Source: an uncultured Bacilli bacterium (GTDB lineage: Bacteria > Bacillota_I > Bacilli_A > Mycoplasmatales > Mycoplasmoidaceae). From it: a stretch of DNA of 26,675 nucleotides. Below, in pieces: positions 9,226-19,343 of the stretch (position 1 is the first letter of the stretch; every line of letters starts with the position of its first letter). Location of the stretch: contig CAJGBT010000010.1 of assembly GCA_904501665.1 (NCBI GenBank), forward strand, positions 1-26,675, in the 5' to 3' direction. A program made the position numbers and the translations under genes. The notes below the pieces were generated by a model. The model was not told where the DNA came from and did not search any database. It saw only the letters and a list, made by a program, of their open reading frames with translations.

Positions 9226-10644
9226 ATGACTAATAAACTAGATATTGGCAATAAAGCAATAAGAAAAGATCATTACCTAGAATTAATAAAATGAAAATAT
9301 AAAGATAAAATTTTTTGAGCAAAAAAAAGAATCAAAGAATTTATAAAAGAATGTGAAAAAGATAAAATTCCAGAAATTACCATCTCATTTTCAGGTGGTA
9401 AGGATTCTACAGTCCTATTAGACTTAGTTTTAAAAGTACATAAAGAATTAAAAAGTAATATCCCGCTTGTTCCAATATATGCAGCAGAAGTTACATTTCC
9501 TAGTACTTTTAAATATATTAAAGAGACTGTAAGGAATTATCAAAGTCAATTTCCTTTATTAAAGAATGAATATATTGCAATGCCAAGGAAAACTTGAAAT
9601 GAAATTTTAAGTGAGAATGGATATCCTATTTTTAGCAAACAGGTATCGACTTTAATCAATCGGGTAAAGAAAAATAAAACTCAAAATAGTTTAACAAAAT
9701 GATTCTTTGGCATTGATCGAAAAAAAACTTCTACTTCAAGATATATGTTAGCTAGAAATAGATTATTTTTATTAGATGATAATATGTTAAATAATTGAGA
9801 TCAGCTAATTAGAAAAGATAAAGAGATGAAAGCATATTTTAAAAAATATAATGATCCTTATTTTTTTAGTGAAAAGTGTTGTGATTTTATTAAAGGTAAT
9901 TTAAAACATGATAATCGTCCATCATTTATTGGAACCATGGCCCAAGAATCTGAATTAAGAAAAAAATCATGAATCAATGATGGATGTAATATTTATTCTA
10001 GTAAGAAAAAGAAATCACGACCATTATCAATTTGAAGTGAAAATGATATTTGACAATATCTTAAAGAAAATAAAATCAAAGTAAATGAAGCTTATAACTT
10101 TGATATCAATAAAGACTTAGATAAACAGAATCTAAGATTTACTAGACTTGGCTGTTGTTCTTGTCCATATGGTTCATATATTGAACAAAAGAAATTAGAT
10201 ATATTAGAAAAAAGAAGAAAAAACAATCAAGATAGTAACATTAAAATAAATGAATATATGTTATTAAATCGGTTTGAAAAATTAAAAAAGGATTATCCCA
10301 ATCAATATAATGGTCAAATTATTTTTAATGGTATGTATAAAGTCTTAATAGATATGGGCATAAAAATTAGAAATGATGAACTTTATATGAAATTATTTAA
10401 AAAAAGACATAAGCAAATTAATGAATGATATAGTCAAGCACATTTTAGAAACAATATCTTAAGAATTATGTGTCAGATAGAAAACCCTGGTGATTATAAA
10501 AAGAAGGGCAAATCTTATGTTTGAAAATATAGCCCTAATGATTTCAAACAAGCAATGGAATTCTTTGGTCTTGAAACTATTAAAAAAAATGAAATTGCTA
10601 AGATTAGAAAAAAAATTAAAGAAGAATACCAAGCTAAACTATAG
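9226..10644 (+). CDS. PAPS reductase-like / ATP-pyrophosphatase protein with Fe-S cysteines, 472 aa
   Basis: The P-loop of the PP-ATPase family is SFSGGKDST (SGGKDS at residues 56-61). Later come GTMAQESELRKKSW and RPLSIWSENDIWQYL, hallmarks of phosphoadenosine phosphosulfate reductase-family proteins. Cysteine pair C218-C219 and the GCCSCPYG motif (C310, C311, C313) are placed to bind an Fe-S cluster, as in DndC and phage-borne relatives. Family members activate a substrate with ATP; in DndC the chemistry serves DNA phosphorothioation. No dndB, dndD, dndE or a desulfurase gene is nearby, so the substrate is unknown. The ATG directly follows a perfect inverted repeat; a terminator-like hairpin overlaps the stop. 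Its position inside a restriction/defence cluster suggests a DNA- or nucleotide-directed role, an inference. UGA codons throughout are Trp. Confidence 0.85.
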
Positions 10645-10657
10645 TTGGTTATTTTTT
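10629..10657 (+). terminator. Terminator-like element overlapping the PAPS-reductase-like stop codon
   Basis: CCAA (10629-10632) and TTGG (10645-10648) enclose the palindrome AACTATAGTT, followed by TTATTTTTT. The last three codons of the gene form the stem. Its sequence partly repeats that at 9171-9190. Confidence 0.55.
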
Positions 10658-10683
10658 GATCATCATTTATATAAAATGATCAA
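10656..10683 (+). promoter_or_regulatory. Inverted repeat around a -10-like box before the GHKL-Z1 operon
   Basis: TTGATCAT (10656-10663) and ATGATCAA (10676-10683) are perfect 8-bp inverted arms around 12 nt that include TATAAA (10670-10675). The layout fits an operator overlapping the promoter of the three-gene operon that starts at 10704. An AGGTAAG ribosome-binding site follows at about 10694. Confidence 0.5.
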
Positions 10684-10703
10684 GTTAAAAAATAGGTAAG
10701 AAT

Positions 10704-12431
10704 ATGACAGAAATAAAAGCAACTTATTCATTAATACAAGGATATAAATACTCTACGACTAATCACTATTTAGCTTTAAGTGAATTTATTGATAATTCTA
10801 TATCAAGTTATTTAGAAAACAACGGAAATGATATTGATGGATTAATAATTAAAATTGAATTTAATGAAGAAGATAAAGATGATGTAAAAATTATTATTTC
10901 AGATAATGCAGGTGGCATGGATAGTAAAGGATTAGAAAAAGCTATGCAACCAAATGATCGAACTGGTAAAGGAGATAATAAGTATAACCAATATGGTGTT
11001 GGTATGAAACTTGGTATTTTTTATCATGGGGCAAATTGTACTATTTATTCAAAAAAGAAAAAGGAAAAAGAATACAAATTAGAATTATTTACTTTTGATA
11101 AAGAAAAATTTAATCAAAATGTGGAGGTTAATGCAGAAAAAAGTAATGATAATGCTATTCATTATGATTCAGGGACAACTATTATTATCTCAAAAGTTTA
11201 TAATGAGAATAATATCAATAGAAACCCATTAAGAAAACCTAAACAGTTTGAAATCATTAAAGATGCTTTATGTTGAAGATACGGAAGATTAATAAAACGA
11301 GGTTTACAAATTAAATTAATAGCTAGGAGTTATGAGGAAAAAAATAATAAAGAAGAAATAATAAGACAATTTAATAAAATTAAACCTTTTAAAGCATCTC
11401 AATTGTTTGTAGTATCTAAGAAATCTAGTAAAAAAGATTCACAATTAACTATTGAACAAAAAAGAGCGAAATATCAGGAATGTTTAATATCATTAAAAAG
11501 TGATATATTAAAGAAAAATGTTGAAAAAAAGTCAGAAGTAGATTTTGAACTATTACAAGAAGCTTTTGATAAATTAGAAAATAATGAAGATGTTTTTTTT
11601 GAAAAAGAAATTGAAGTAAATAATAAAAAAACTATTATTAAGTTTGGAATCATAGACAATACTTTAAAACCATTAGCAGAATGATCAGGATTAAGTATCT
11701 ATCATTTAGATAGAGCTATTATTCATGGTCCTAATGATCGAAGTGTAGATTTAAATGATAAGAAAAGTACAATGACTTTTATTAATTCAAAGATTAATGA
11801 AATTATTGCAAGATATCGTCATTATTATGGTGAATTAGATTTAACAGACATTGAAAATCCAGATCAAAATAAATCATCTTTTTTATGATCATTGCATGGT
11901 GAAGAAGATGTTACCAAATTTTTGGAAAAAGTTTTTTGAAGTTTAAAACCAATAGTTGAAATTATTATTAAAATTAATGACATCACTTCATCATCTAAAC
12001 AAACATCTGATTCAAATAAAAAGGTTACAAAAGGATTAGGTGAAAAACTTCGTAATTTAACCTTTGAATCAATTGAAGATGGGAATGAAATTTATACTAA
12101 AACAGAAACAAATATTTTTGGTGGAAAATGTACAATAAGAATTTTTGAAGATAATAAATGTGATAGAGACTTTATTACCACTAGAGTAACAAGGGATGAT
12201 GAAAATAATAAAAAGATTTTAGATATCACAATTAAAACCGAACATTTATTTTGAAAACCATTAATTGCTAAAGATGAAAATAAATCAGAAATTATTTATC
12301 CAGTTGCTCTTATTATTGGTATCTCTCAAATAATAGTTGATGATCAAAATACTAGAGATGCATACAATCCAAATAAAAGCAAAAAATATACTGAAATAAT
12401 TCAAGATATTATGAATGATTGAATGAAATAA
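10704..12431 (+). CDS. GHKL-type ATPase, MORC/MutL-like, 575 aa
   Basis: The N-terminal ATPase fold (Hsp90/histidine kinase/MutL superfamily) shows the N box (SEFIDN, E27 to N31), the G1 box (SDNAGGMD, D67), the G2 box (GVGMK, residues 98-102) and GTTIII at about 155. This matches the MORC-like ATPases described in bacterial restriction-modification neighbourhoods (Iyer, Abhiman and Aravind 2008). The C-terminal 350 residues are charged and lysine-rich without a recognised domain. Dimerisation by ATP binding and DNA clamping are known for the superfamily; the role here is inferred as the motor or sensor of the module. It has an AGGTAAG site before its ATG, and its stop is 2 bp from the next start, so it leads a tight operon with the Z1 and nuclease genes. 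Confidence 0.88.
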
Positions 12432-12433
12432 TT

Positions 12434-13780
12434 ATGGAAAAATGAAGAATAATTAATTGTCATAATTTACAAGATAATTTTAATATTAACAATATTAAAA
12501 ATGTTTTTAATAATAATGTAGATAAAGAAATAGTATTATGTACAGGACAAGTCCAATCAGGTAAAACTAAAAATATTTTTGCTTGTGTTGATGAAGCTTT
12601 ATTAAAATTAGATTTTCATATTGCAATTATATTTGCTGGTACTAATAATGATTTATATAATCAAACTGAAGATAGATTATTAGGCCAAAAGAAAGAACAA
12701 TATGAATATATCTTTAAGAATAATTTAAAAAATAGAAATTATAAAGAAGGTAGAAAGTATGTTATTTCAATTTTAAAAAATTGTAAGGGACTTGAGGATA
12801 CACTTGAATTTATTTATAGTATAGATCTTAAAAATTTAAAAGTATTAATTATTGATGATGAAGCAGATTATGCATCAGTAAATATTAGTAGAGATAAAAA
12901 ATCAAAAATTTATGAAAAAATATGTGAACTATACAACAAGATCTATAAAGGCAAATTATTACAAGTAACTGCTACTCCTTTTGCGAATATTATTTCTAAT
13001 AAATCATTAGAATTAAAAGCTAATAGAGTTGTATGCTGAAGCACTTATGATGATTATTTTGGTTTAGTTAAATTTGATGAATTAAAAAAGGATAAATATA
13101 AGATTGTTCCATCTAAAAAGGAAACAAAGGAAAATTATAAATCAATTGAAGAAACTATTTTTTACTTTATATCAACGATTATTAATAATTATGATTTTCT
13201 TGGATTAAAAAGTAATTTTCAAGAATTATCATGTTTAATAAATATTGATGATGATACAACTTGACATGATGAAATATCTAAGAATATTGATAAAATTGTG
13301 CATGATTTATATTATTATGGTAGTGAGAAATTTTATAATGATTATATAGATAAAAGTATTAATTGAAATGATTATAATAATTTATTAAAAGATTTAATAT
13401 CAAAAAAATTAACATGTATTACATTTAATGGGAATAATAATAGGATAAACAAAAAACAATTTAATATTTATGTAAGTGGTATTAAAGCTTCAAGAGGATT
13501 TACTTTTAAAAATTTAATATGTGAATTGATTTTGAATAGTCCAGAAAATAGAATAGCAATTGATGTGTTATTGCAAAGAGCAAGATGGTTTGGTGATAGA
13601 AAAGCTATTATAGACTATATGAAGGTTTTTATGAATCAATGAATTTATAACGGCTTAAATGAAGCCATTGATTATGTAAATTTATTAACTGTTGGTAATC
13701 ATGATATTGATTCTCTTTACAATAAAATTTTAGATCTAGATAGAATCAAGCAAATTGTTAAATCAACAAATAAGGAGTAA
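12434..13780 (+). CDS. Z1-domain superfamily II helicase-like ATPase, 448 aa
   Basis: Motifs of the Z1 family appear in order: Walker A with its typical glutamine (GQVQSGKT, residues 38-45), Walker B DDEAD (141-145), TATPFA (179-184), and in the second lobe ASRGFTFKNL and LLQRARWFG, equivalent to motifs V and VI. Z1 proteins accompany MORC-like ATPases and endonuclease-fold proteins in restriction-type operons, and are thought to move on or unwind DNA. The length is short: many Z1 proteins are 700-900 aa, so this is a compact version, and it looks complete at both motif ends. The start is 2 bp after the GHKL stop; the next gene starts 3 bp after its stop with an AAGGAG ribosome-binding site inside this gene's tail. 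Confidence 0.88.
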
Positions 13781-13783
13781 ATT

Positions 13784-14680
13784 ATGGAAAAACAACAAAT
13801 TATTACACCAGTATTTAATGAAAATGAAATGGGAATTGGAATAGATGAAGATACTAAAAAATTAATTAATTTAGGCGATATTAAGAAAATTAATTACCCT
13901 AATTTTAAATATGAAGGAATTACTCAAATTCAAGAAGATGAATCAAAAAGAATTAAGAAAGTTCATTTCATTAGAATTGCAAATATTCCCAAAAATTTAA
14001 TTAGGGAAATAGCTAATACTATTAATGATTGATTAAATCATCAAAATTTATCTGCTAATGAAGCATTTAATAAAATTTTAGATTATTTTAAAAAGGTGGA
14101 ATTTAAAAAAAGAATAGTAGAAAAAATATGCGGTGATATCGGTGAGGCATTCTTTATTATTAAAGCATTAGAAAATAATATTAATAGTGTATCTTCTAGT
14201 TTAAGAAGAAATGATAATGATTTATATGATTTTCATTTTAATAATTTAGATGTTGAAATAAAAAGTTCTTCACTTGAAAAAAATCAATTTATTATGACTC
14301 ATGAACAATTAGAACAATCCAAAAATAAGAAAATTGTTATAGTCAAGTTTAAGAAAATAAAAGGAGAAAAAAATATTTTAGACTTATATGACATAATAAA
14401 TGAAAAACTAAATGGTCACCTACCAGATTTATTAAAAGAAAAATATGCAGAATGAAAAGAAATTAATGCTTGTTCAAATGATGAAAGTATTAATGACATT
14501 ATAAATGACTATACAGTTAATTTAGATTTAGTTAAGATTGCCTTATTTAAAGATAATAATTTACCAGATATTGAAATAATTGATAAGAGAGCATTAAAAA
14601 AGATTAAGTACTATATTGATTGTAGTGATTCACAATTAGAAAAAATTGATAAGCTTTGACAATCAATAAAACAACTTTAA
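13784..14680 (+). CDS. PD-(D/E)XK nuclease-like protein (DUF4420-like), 298 aa
   Basis: The central core has the restriction-endonuclease fold signature: E121 in GDIGEAFF, D149 in DLYDFHF and the E-x-K pair in VEIKSSS (E158, K160), giving the E...D...ExK arrangement. An N-terminal segment of about 100 residues and a C-terminal part with several acidic helices are not recognised. DUF4420-like proteins are the usual third member after MORC and Z1 in the operons described by Iyer and colleagues, and presumably supply the DNA cleavage. It is the last gene of the operon, with AAGGAG 7 nt before the ATG; tandem palindromes follow the stop. No AIPR protein, the usual fourth member, is found in this window. 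Confidence 0.8.
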
Positions 14681-14693
14681 AATAATTATTTTT

Positions 14694-14758
14694 TACTAAA
14701 ATGTTAAATTTTTAACAAAATAGTAATACTAAAATGTTAATTTTTTAACAAAATAGTA
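14694..14758. repeat. Two tandem copies of a 32-bp near-palindrome
   Basis: Copies at 14694-14725 and 14727-14758 differ by one base. Each begins TACTAAAATGTTAA and ends TTAACAAAATAGTA, so the outer TACTA/TAGTA and inner TGTTAA/TTAACA parts pair around a central A/T run. They follow directly on the nuclease gene and may terminate the operon or bind a protein. Confidence 0.8.
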
Positions 14759-14996
14759 CGAAATTAAGCATGTAGAAGCTTTATTCATATAGAAAATTAA
14801 AGTTTAAAGTTAATCTGACAAATATTTATTTCTTTTTATATTTAAAAGATAAATACATTTATATTAACTTCTTAGATAAAGTACATTTGTTATCAACATT
14901 ATCAAAGATTGCTTCATACCATAATTATGGTTTATTATTCCATATTTTAAAAACAACCTTTATATATTTTTAAATTTTATATTTTATAATCAATGT
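14759..14996. other. Intergenic region before the hydrolase gene
   Basis: No gene is seen. It contains a perfect 14-bp palindrome ACCATAATTATGGT at 14918-14931 and, at its right end, the promoter of the hydrolase. Confidence 0.6.
14985..14990 (+). promoter_or_regulatory. -10 box giving a probable leaderless transcript
   Basis: TATAAT ends 6 bp before the ATG at 14997, so transcription would begin at or next to the start codon. There is no Shine-Dalgarno site for the gene, consistent with a leaderless mRNA. Confidence 0.55.
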
Positions 14997-15806
14997 ATGT
15001 ATCAATTAAACAAAAACTATTTTCCTTATTTTCAATATCAAAAAGCACAAACCAATAAATCAAAAGGTATTATTTTCTTTATTCATGGATATGCAGTTAA
15101 TAGTGATTATCATAATGACTTTAGTAATCAATTAACTAATTATGATTATTATGCAGTTGAACTTCCAGGACATGGAATTACTCCAATTAACAAAAAATAC
15201 AAATTCAATACTTTTGGATTTGCTCAAGCTATTGTTGATTTAATAAATAAATTAGACTTAAAAAACATAATTTTAATAGGACATTCTATGGGTGGAGGTA
15301 TTGCTATCATAGTTAGTCATTTGATTAAATCAAGGATTAAAAAGATGATCTTAGTTACACCAATGAATTCAAAAGGAACAACTAATTTTATTAACTTTTT
15401 ATTTAGATTTAATCCTAAAACTATTAAACAAGCAGATCGCTTTTATCAAATAATACTTGATACTAATAATGAAACTAGTTTAGCTAAAATAAGTGATCAG
15501 GATAAGTTGAATTTAATTAATTATCATATTAAGCATAAGAAAGTTTTTAGAAAATTGAAATATCATTTATTTTCATTAAAAAACTTATTAACAATGTTAA
15601 AGTATGAAAAAGATATTAATGTTGAAACACTTTTAATTGTTGGTACTAATGATGGATGTATTAATCACTCAAAAACAATTAAAAATTTAACAACAAAAAA
15701 TAAAAATATTAAAACATATGCTTTTACTAATGCTGGTCATGTTCCGTTTTTTGAACATCCTCAAAAATATTATGAAATCATAATGCAATTTATAAATAAC
15801 AATTAA
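14997..15806 (+). CDS. Alpha/beta hydrolase (lipase/esterase-like), 269 aa
   Basis: A classic alpha/beta-hydrolase fold protein: oxyanion-hole region FFIHGYAV at about residues 27-34, nucleophile elbow GHSMGG with Ser97, acid Asp219 in VGTNDG and His248 in NAGHVPFFEHP. The LPGHGIT segment is typical of monoacylglycerol lipase and serine aminopeptidase S33 relatives, of which mycoplasmas keep several paralogs. No signal peptide is present, so it is cytoplasmic; the substrate is unknown, probably a lipid ester. It has its own promoter and no ribosome-binding site. Its 3' end overlaps the convergent pepF gene by 4 bp. It marks the return to ordinary chromosomal genes. Confidence 0.9.
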   Translation: MYQLNKNYFPYFQYQKAQTNKSKGIIFFIHGYAVNSDYHNDFSNQLTNYDYYAVELPGHGITPINKKYKFNTFGFAQAIVDLINKLDLKNIILIGHSMGGGIAIIVSHLIKSRIKKMILVTPMNSKGTTNFINFLFRFNPKTIKQADRFYQIILDTNNETSLAKISDQDKLNLINYHIKHKKVFRKLKYHLFSLKNLLTMLKYEKDINVETLLIVGTNDGCINHSKTIKNLTTKNKNIKTYAFTNAGHVPFFEHPQKYYEIIMQFINNN

Positions 15807-17626
15807 ACTTTTTTTATTTTTAAGTATTCTTTAATAAAATCACTCATAATTGTTTTCGCTTCTTGTCATGGTTTAGCATCGTATAAATCAATCCCTAAAA
15901 TCTTAATAGTCTCGATCGGATTCATTGATGTACCTGACGACAAAAACTTTTTGTACAATTCAAGAAAACCTTTTTCTTTATTAATAATTCTTTTAGCGAC
16001 TATACAGGCAACAACTTGACCAATAGCATATTTATAAACATAAAAGTTACCTGCATAAAAATGTGGAATCCTTAGTGGTGTAACTAATGAAAATAGATAA
16101 GGTTCTTTTTCATATTTCTTAGGATCTTTTACTCCCATATATTCAATCATTAAATCTAAATAAGTTTTAGCAATGAAATCATAAGTTAATGATTCATTAT
16201 TATTAATTTTTTCATTAGCAATTCATTCAAAATTACTAAAAATAATTTGTCTAGTAGTGGTAGCAAAAAAACCACTAATTAATTCATCAAGGATAAACAA
16301 TCTCATTTTCTCATCATTTTGATATTTTTCTAATAAATAATAATTTAATAACATTTCATTAGTTATTGATGCAATTTCTGCACAAAAAATGGTTATAGAA
16401 GCATATATTTTTTGTTGTTTTGAATAGTAATATGAATTCATTGAATGACCCATTTCATGAACCAATGTAAAGATTGAAGATAATGTTTTATCGTAATTCA
16501 TTAAAATGTAAAACTTATCTAAACCTTTAGTACCTCCAATTGAATAAGCACCAGAATATTTATTATTTTTGGGTAATCAAGAAATTCAACGTTTATCAAA
16601 TGCTTTTTGTACATTATGTAAGTATTCTTTGCCCATTGGTGCAAGTGCTACTATAGCTATTTTTTTTGCTTCTTCAATACTATATGTTTTTTTAATTTTT
16701 ACTAAATCTACATTTGTATCTCATGGTTCAATTTCTTTTATTTTTAATAATTGACAAAGTAATGTTTTTCGATGTTCACTAAATTTTTTATAAATATCTT
16801 TATATTCTTTTACTTGTTTATAAATATGTGGAATTAGTTTAATATCTATTTCATCGGCAAAACATGTAGAGGATACATAATCTTTAAACTTTCTAATTTT
16901 TGCATGAGTGTTTAAAGATAAATAGTTATTATATAAAGCATATGTCAAAGTATTTTTAAAATTATAAAAAGCTTTATTAAAACTAATTCAGGAAGTTTTT
17001 CTTAATTGACGATCAAATGATTTCATATTAACAATTGCATCAACTTGTTTATTAATTTTATGAACCTTTTTCTTACTATCAAATGCATCATCAAATTTTA
17101 TTTCAGAATCAATGATTGAAGAAAACATGTTTTCCACACCATCCTCAGTTACTGCTAACTTAGAAAGTAATTCTTCACATTCATTGCTTAAATTATGTTT
17201 TTTAAATTTTAAAATATTATCAAAACTTCTTTGATATTCCTTTAAATCATCATGTTTTAAATACTCTTTTACTTTATTCTCATTTTGGTAAATACGATTT
17301 TCATAATCTGACATTTTAGTTGAATATTGATTAGATAAAATACTCAATTCTTGTGAAAGAGCGATTCATTTTTGATCAGCTAAATTCTCATTATTTTTAT
17401 TTGATGTATAGTTGAATAAATGGTTTCCAATAATTTTAACTTCTTCATTTAAAGTTAATCATTTTTTAAAATTACCAAAAGTTTTAAAAATATCTGGATA
17501 TGCTTTTAAAATAGTTTCCATTTTATTAGATCATTTTTTAACTAATGATTCAATTGTTTGATTTTTTAATAGATATTCTAAATCTCATTCATACTTTTTA
17601 TCAATATTGTTATTTTCTTTTTTCAT
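15803..17626 (-). CDS. pepF: Oligoendopeptidase F, 607 aa
   Basis: An M3-family zinc metallopeptidase of normal length (PepF enzymes are about 600 aa). The zinc site HEMGH lies at residues 390-394, followed about 25 residues later by the glutamate-bearing CAEIASITNEML segment. The C-terminal region with PHFYAGNFYVYKYAIG is typical of PepF substrate-binding sequences. It degrades short peptides in the cytoplasm, useful to an organism that imports its amino acids. Several UGA codons are Trp. Its start overlaps the end of rpe by 17 bp and it is the last gene of the minus-strand series; it converges with the hydrolase gene. Confidence 0.94.
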
Positions 17627-18290
17627 TTGCTACTCCTATTATATTTAAAAATAATTCTCTTTCATTTATATTAGCTTTAACAAAACCAGTACCAGATATA
17701 AAATAATCTGCATAATCAATTACTTTTTCAATTGTATTTAAATTGATACCACCATCTACTTCAATAATATATGATAAATTATGTTTCTGACGATATTCAA
17801 ATAAAAACTTTAAGTTTTCAACTGCTTCATTTAAAAAGGCTTGTCCGCCTTTCCCTGGTTCCACTGTCATAAATGTAATAATCTTACATTTAGATAGAAA
17901 ATCAAGATACTCATCTGGTTTAGCAAAAGGTTTTATTGCAATCCCTTGTTTAATTCCTGCATTACTTATAAGATTTAATAATTGTATAGTTTTTTCTTTA
18001 TTAATAGTTTCATATTGAAATGTTAAAGTAGAAATTTTATTAATCAACAGCAAGTCATTTATAAATTTACTAGGATCTTTTGCCATTACATGTACATTGA
18101 CATAAAAACCCTTTTCTAATATTGGAAAAATATGTTCTAAATAATATGGTTGTTTAGTTTGTGCATAATTAGGATCAATAATGTCATAATGAATAGTATC
18201 AATACCAATTTTTTGGTATTCTAAAAGTTGCTCATTAATATTAGGAAAATCAAATGCTAGCAATGAAGGTTCTAATTTTTTATTAATCAT
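17610..18290 (-). CDS. rpe: Ribulose-phosphate 3-epimerase, 226 aa
   Basis: A TIM-barrel epimerase interconverting ribulose 5-phosphate and xylulose 5-phosphate. Recognisable blocks are PSLLAFDF near the N-terminus, HYDIIDP (the metal-binding H-x-D), NVHVMAKDP, MTVEPGKGGQ and VDGGIN with its metal-binding aspartate. Two places depart from the usual consensus: DIIDPNY where most have D-x-MDG-H/N-F, and ISGTGFV where most have AGSAVF. It is therefore a divergent but probably active member. The start overlaps the HAD gene by 8 bp and the end overlaps pepF, so the genes are co-transcribed. Confidence 0.88.
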   Translation of the reverse strand: MINKKLEPSLLAFDFPNINEQLLEYQKIGIDTIHYDIIDPNYAQTKQPYYLEHIFPILEKGFYVNVHVMAKDPSKFINDLLLINKISTLTFQYETINKEKTIQLLNLISNAGIKQGIAIKPFAKPDEYLDFLSKCKIITFMTVEPGKGGQAFLNEAVENLKFLFEYRQKHNLSYIIEVDGGINLNTIEKVIDYADYFISGTGFVKANINERELFLNIIGVANEKRK

Positions 18291-19116
18291 GATTAATCAC
18301 TTCTTCAACAAAATTAGCTATTGCACAAGAATCATTATCTCCTATAACATGTTTTGCAATTGCTTTTAATTCATCCCGAGCATTACCCATAGCAACACCA
18401 TTGCCAACATGCTTAATCATTAAATAATCATTATTGGAATCACCAAAAGCATAGGTATTTTCATTATCATAACCTAATAATGCTTGTATTTTTTTAACAG
18501 CATTGTATTTATTAATATTTAAAGGATCACAATCTAAGTAATTTTTAGATGTCTCTGTAATTGTACACATTTGTTTTTTTTCAAATTTTTCTCTTAATGG
18601 TGGGATATGCTCAAGGACATATTTTTTTTCACATTTAATAGCAATATGTAAAACAATATCAGATTCTAAAGTGTGTTTATATTGTTCTCAATCATCATAA
18701 ATAGGTAATTTACTAGCACTAAAAAAGTTTGGGTCATCAACTTCTTTATATGGATCATTTCCAAAATACACACGATAAAAATTTCTTTCATTTGATCATT
18801 GTAATTCTCGCTTTAAGGACTGAGCAATCCTAACAATTTCTTGAATTACTTTTTGATCTAATGGTTGGGATAAAATATCAATTTTTTTATTAACCACATC
18901 ATTAATAATGCCACCATTAATAGTAATTGCATATTTAATCTTTGGAAATAATTTTAGTTCATCAGTAATTTGACAAAAATTACGTCCTGTTGCAAAAACT
19001 ACATCATGACCTTGGGCCATTGCCTTGTTTAAAATATCAACTGTTGCCTTGTTAATGGTTCTTTTACTATTTAATAGTGTACCATCCATATCAAACACAA
19101 ATAATTTTTTATTCAT
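18283..19116 (-). CDS. HAD-superfamily phosphatase, Cof type, 277 aa
   Basis: The nucleophile motif VFDMDGTLL (D9, D11) opens the protein, motif II is VFATGRN, and motif IV is AFGDSNND (D226). The cap between them is of the Cof/IIB type. Such enzymes dephosphorylate sugar phosphates, nucleotides or flavin precursors; the substrate here cannot be told. Mycoplasmas carry several paralogs. It starts just 3 bp beyond the rpsU stop and overlaps rpe by 8 bp at its end. UGA is used for Trp within the cap (QWSN). Confidence 0.9.
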
Positions 19117-19119
19117 ATA

Positions 19120-19290
19120 TTAATATTTTTTTTGTTTCTTTCGAGCTAGTTTTTGTTTTTCCATTCTTCTTAATCCTGGACGAAGATAATATTCATGTTT
19201 TCTAAAATCTCTTCTAGTTTCATTAGCAATGCGTTTAAAACGCTTAATAGCTAACTCAAGTTCACCATCTACAATAATTGTTCTAGACAT
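19120..19290 (-). CDS. rpsU: 30S ribosomal protein S21, 56 aa
   Basis: A short, strongly basic protein with the S21 pattern: LAIKRFKR, then RRDFRKHEYYLRPG and an arginine/lysine-rich tail ending KKQKKY. It binds the small ribosomal subunit near the anti-Shine-Dalgarno region. The ATG (19288-19290) has the strongest ribosome-binding site in the window, AAAGGGGGTGA, fitting a highly translated gene. It precedes the HAD phosphatase gene by 3 bp and follows era by about 50 bp, where a promoter may lie. Confidence 0.93.
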   Translation of the reverse strand: MSRTIIVDGELELAIKRFKRIANETRRDFRKHEYYLRPGLRRMEKQKLARKKQKKY

Positions 19291-19343
19291 TAATATCACC
19301 CCCTTTAAAACAAACTACTCATATGATAGCATAATTTTATGAA

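Noticed and set aside
9226..10644. A Dnd phosphorothioation locus
   Set aside because: Only the DndC-like family member is present; no DndB, DndD, DndE or desulfurase gene lies around it.
10490..10699. Plus-strand frame of 69 codons
   Set aside because: Out-of-frame shadow of the C-terminus of the PAPS-reductase-like gene.
11474..11659. Minus-strand frame of 61 codons
   Set aside because: Antisense to the GHKL ATPase gene, low complexity.
16569..16754. Plus-strand frame of 61 codons
   Set aside because: Antisense to pepF.
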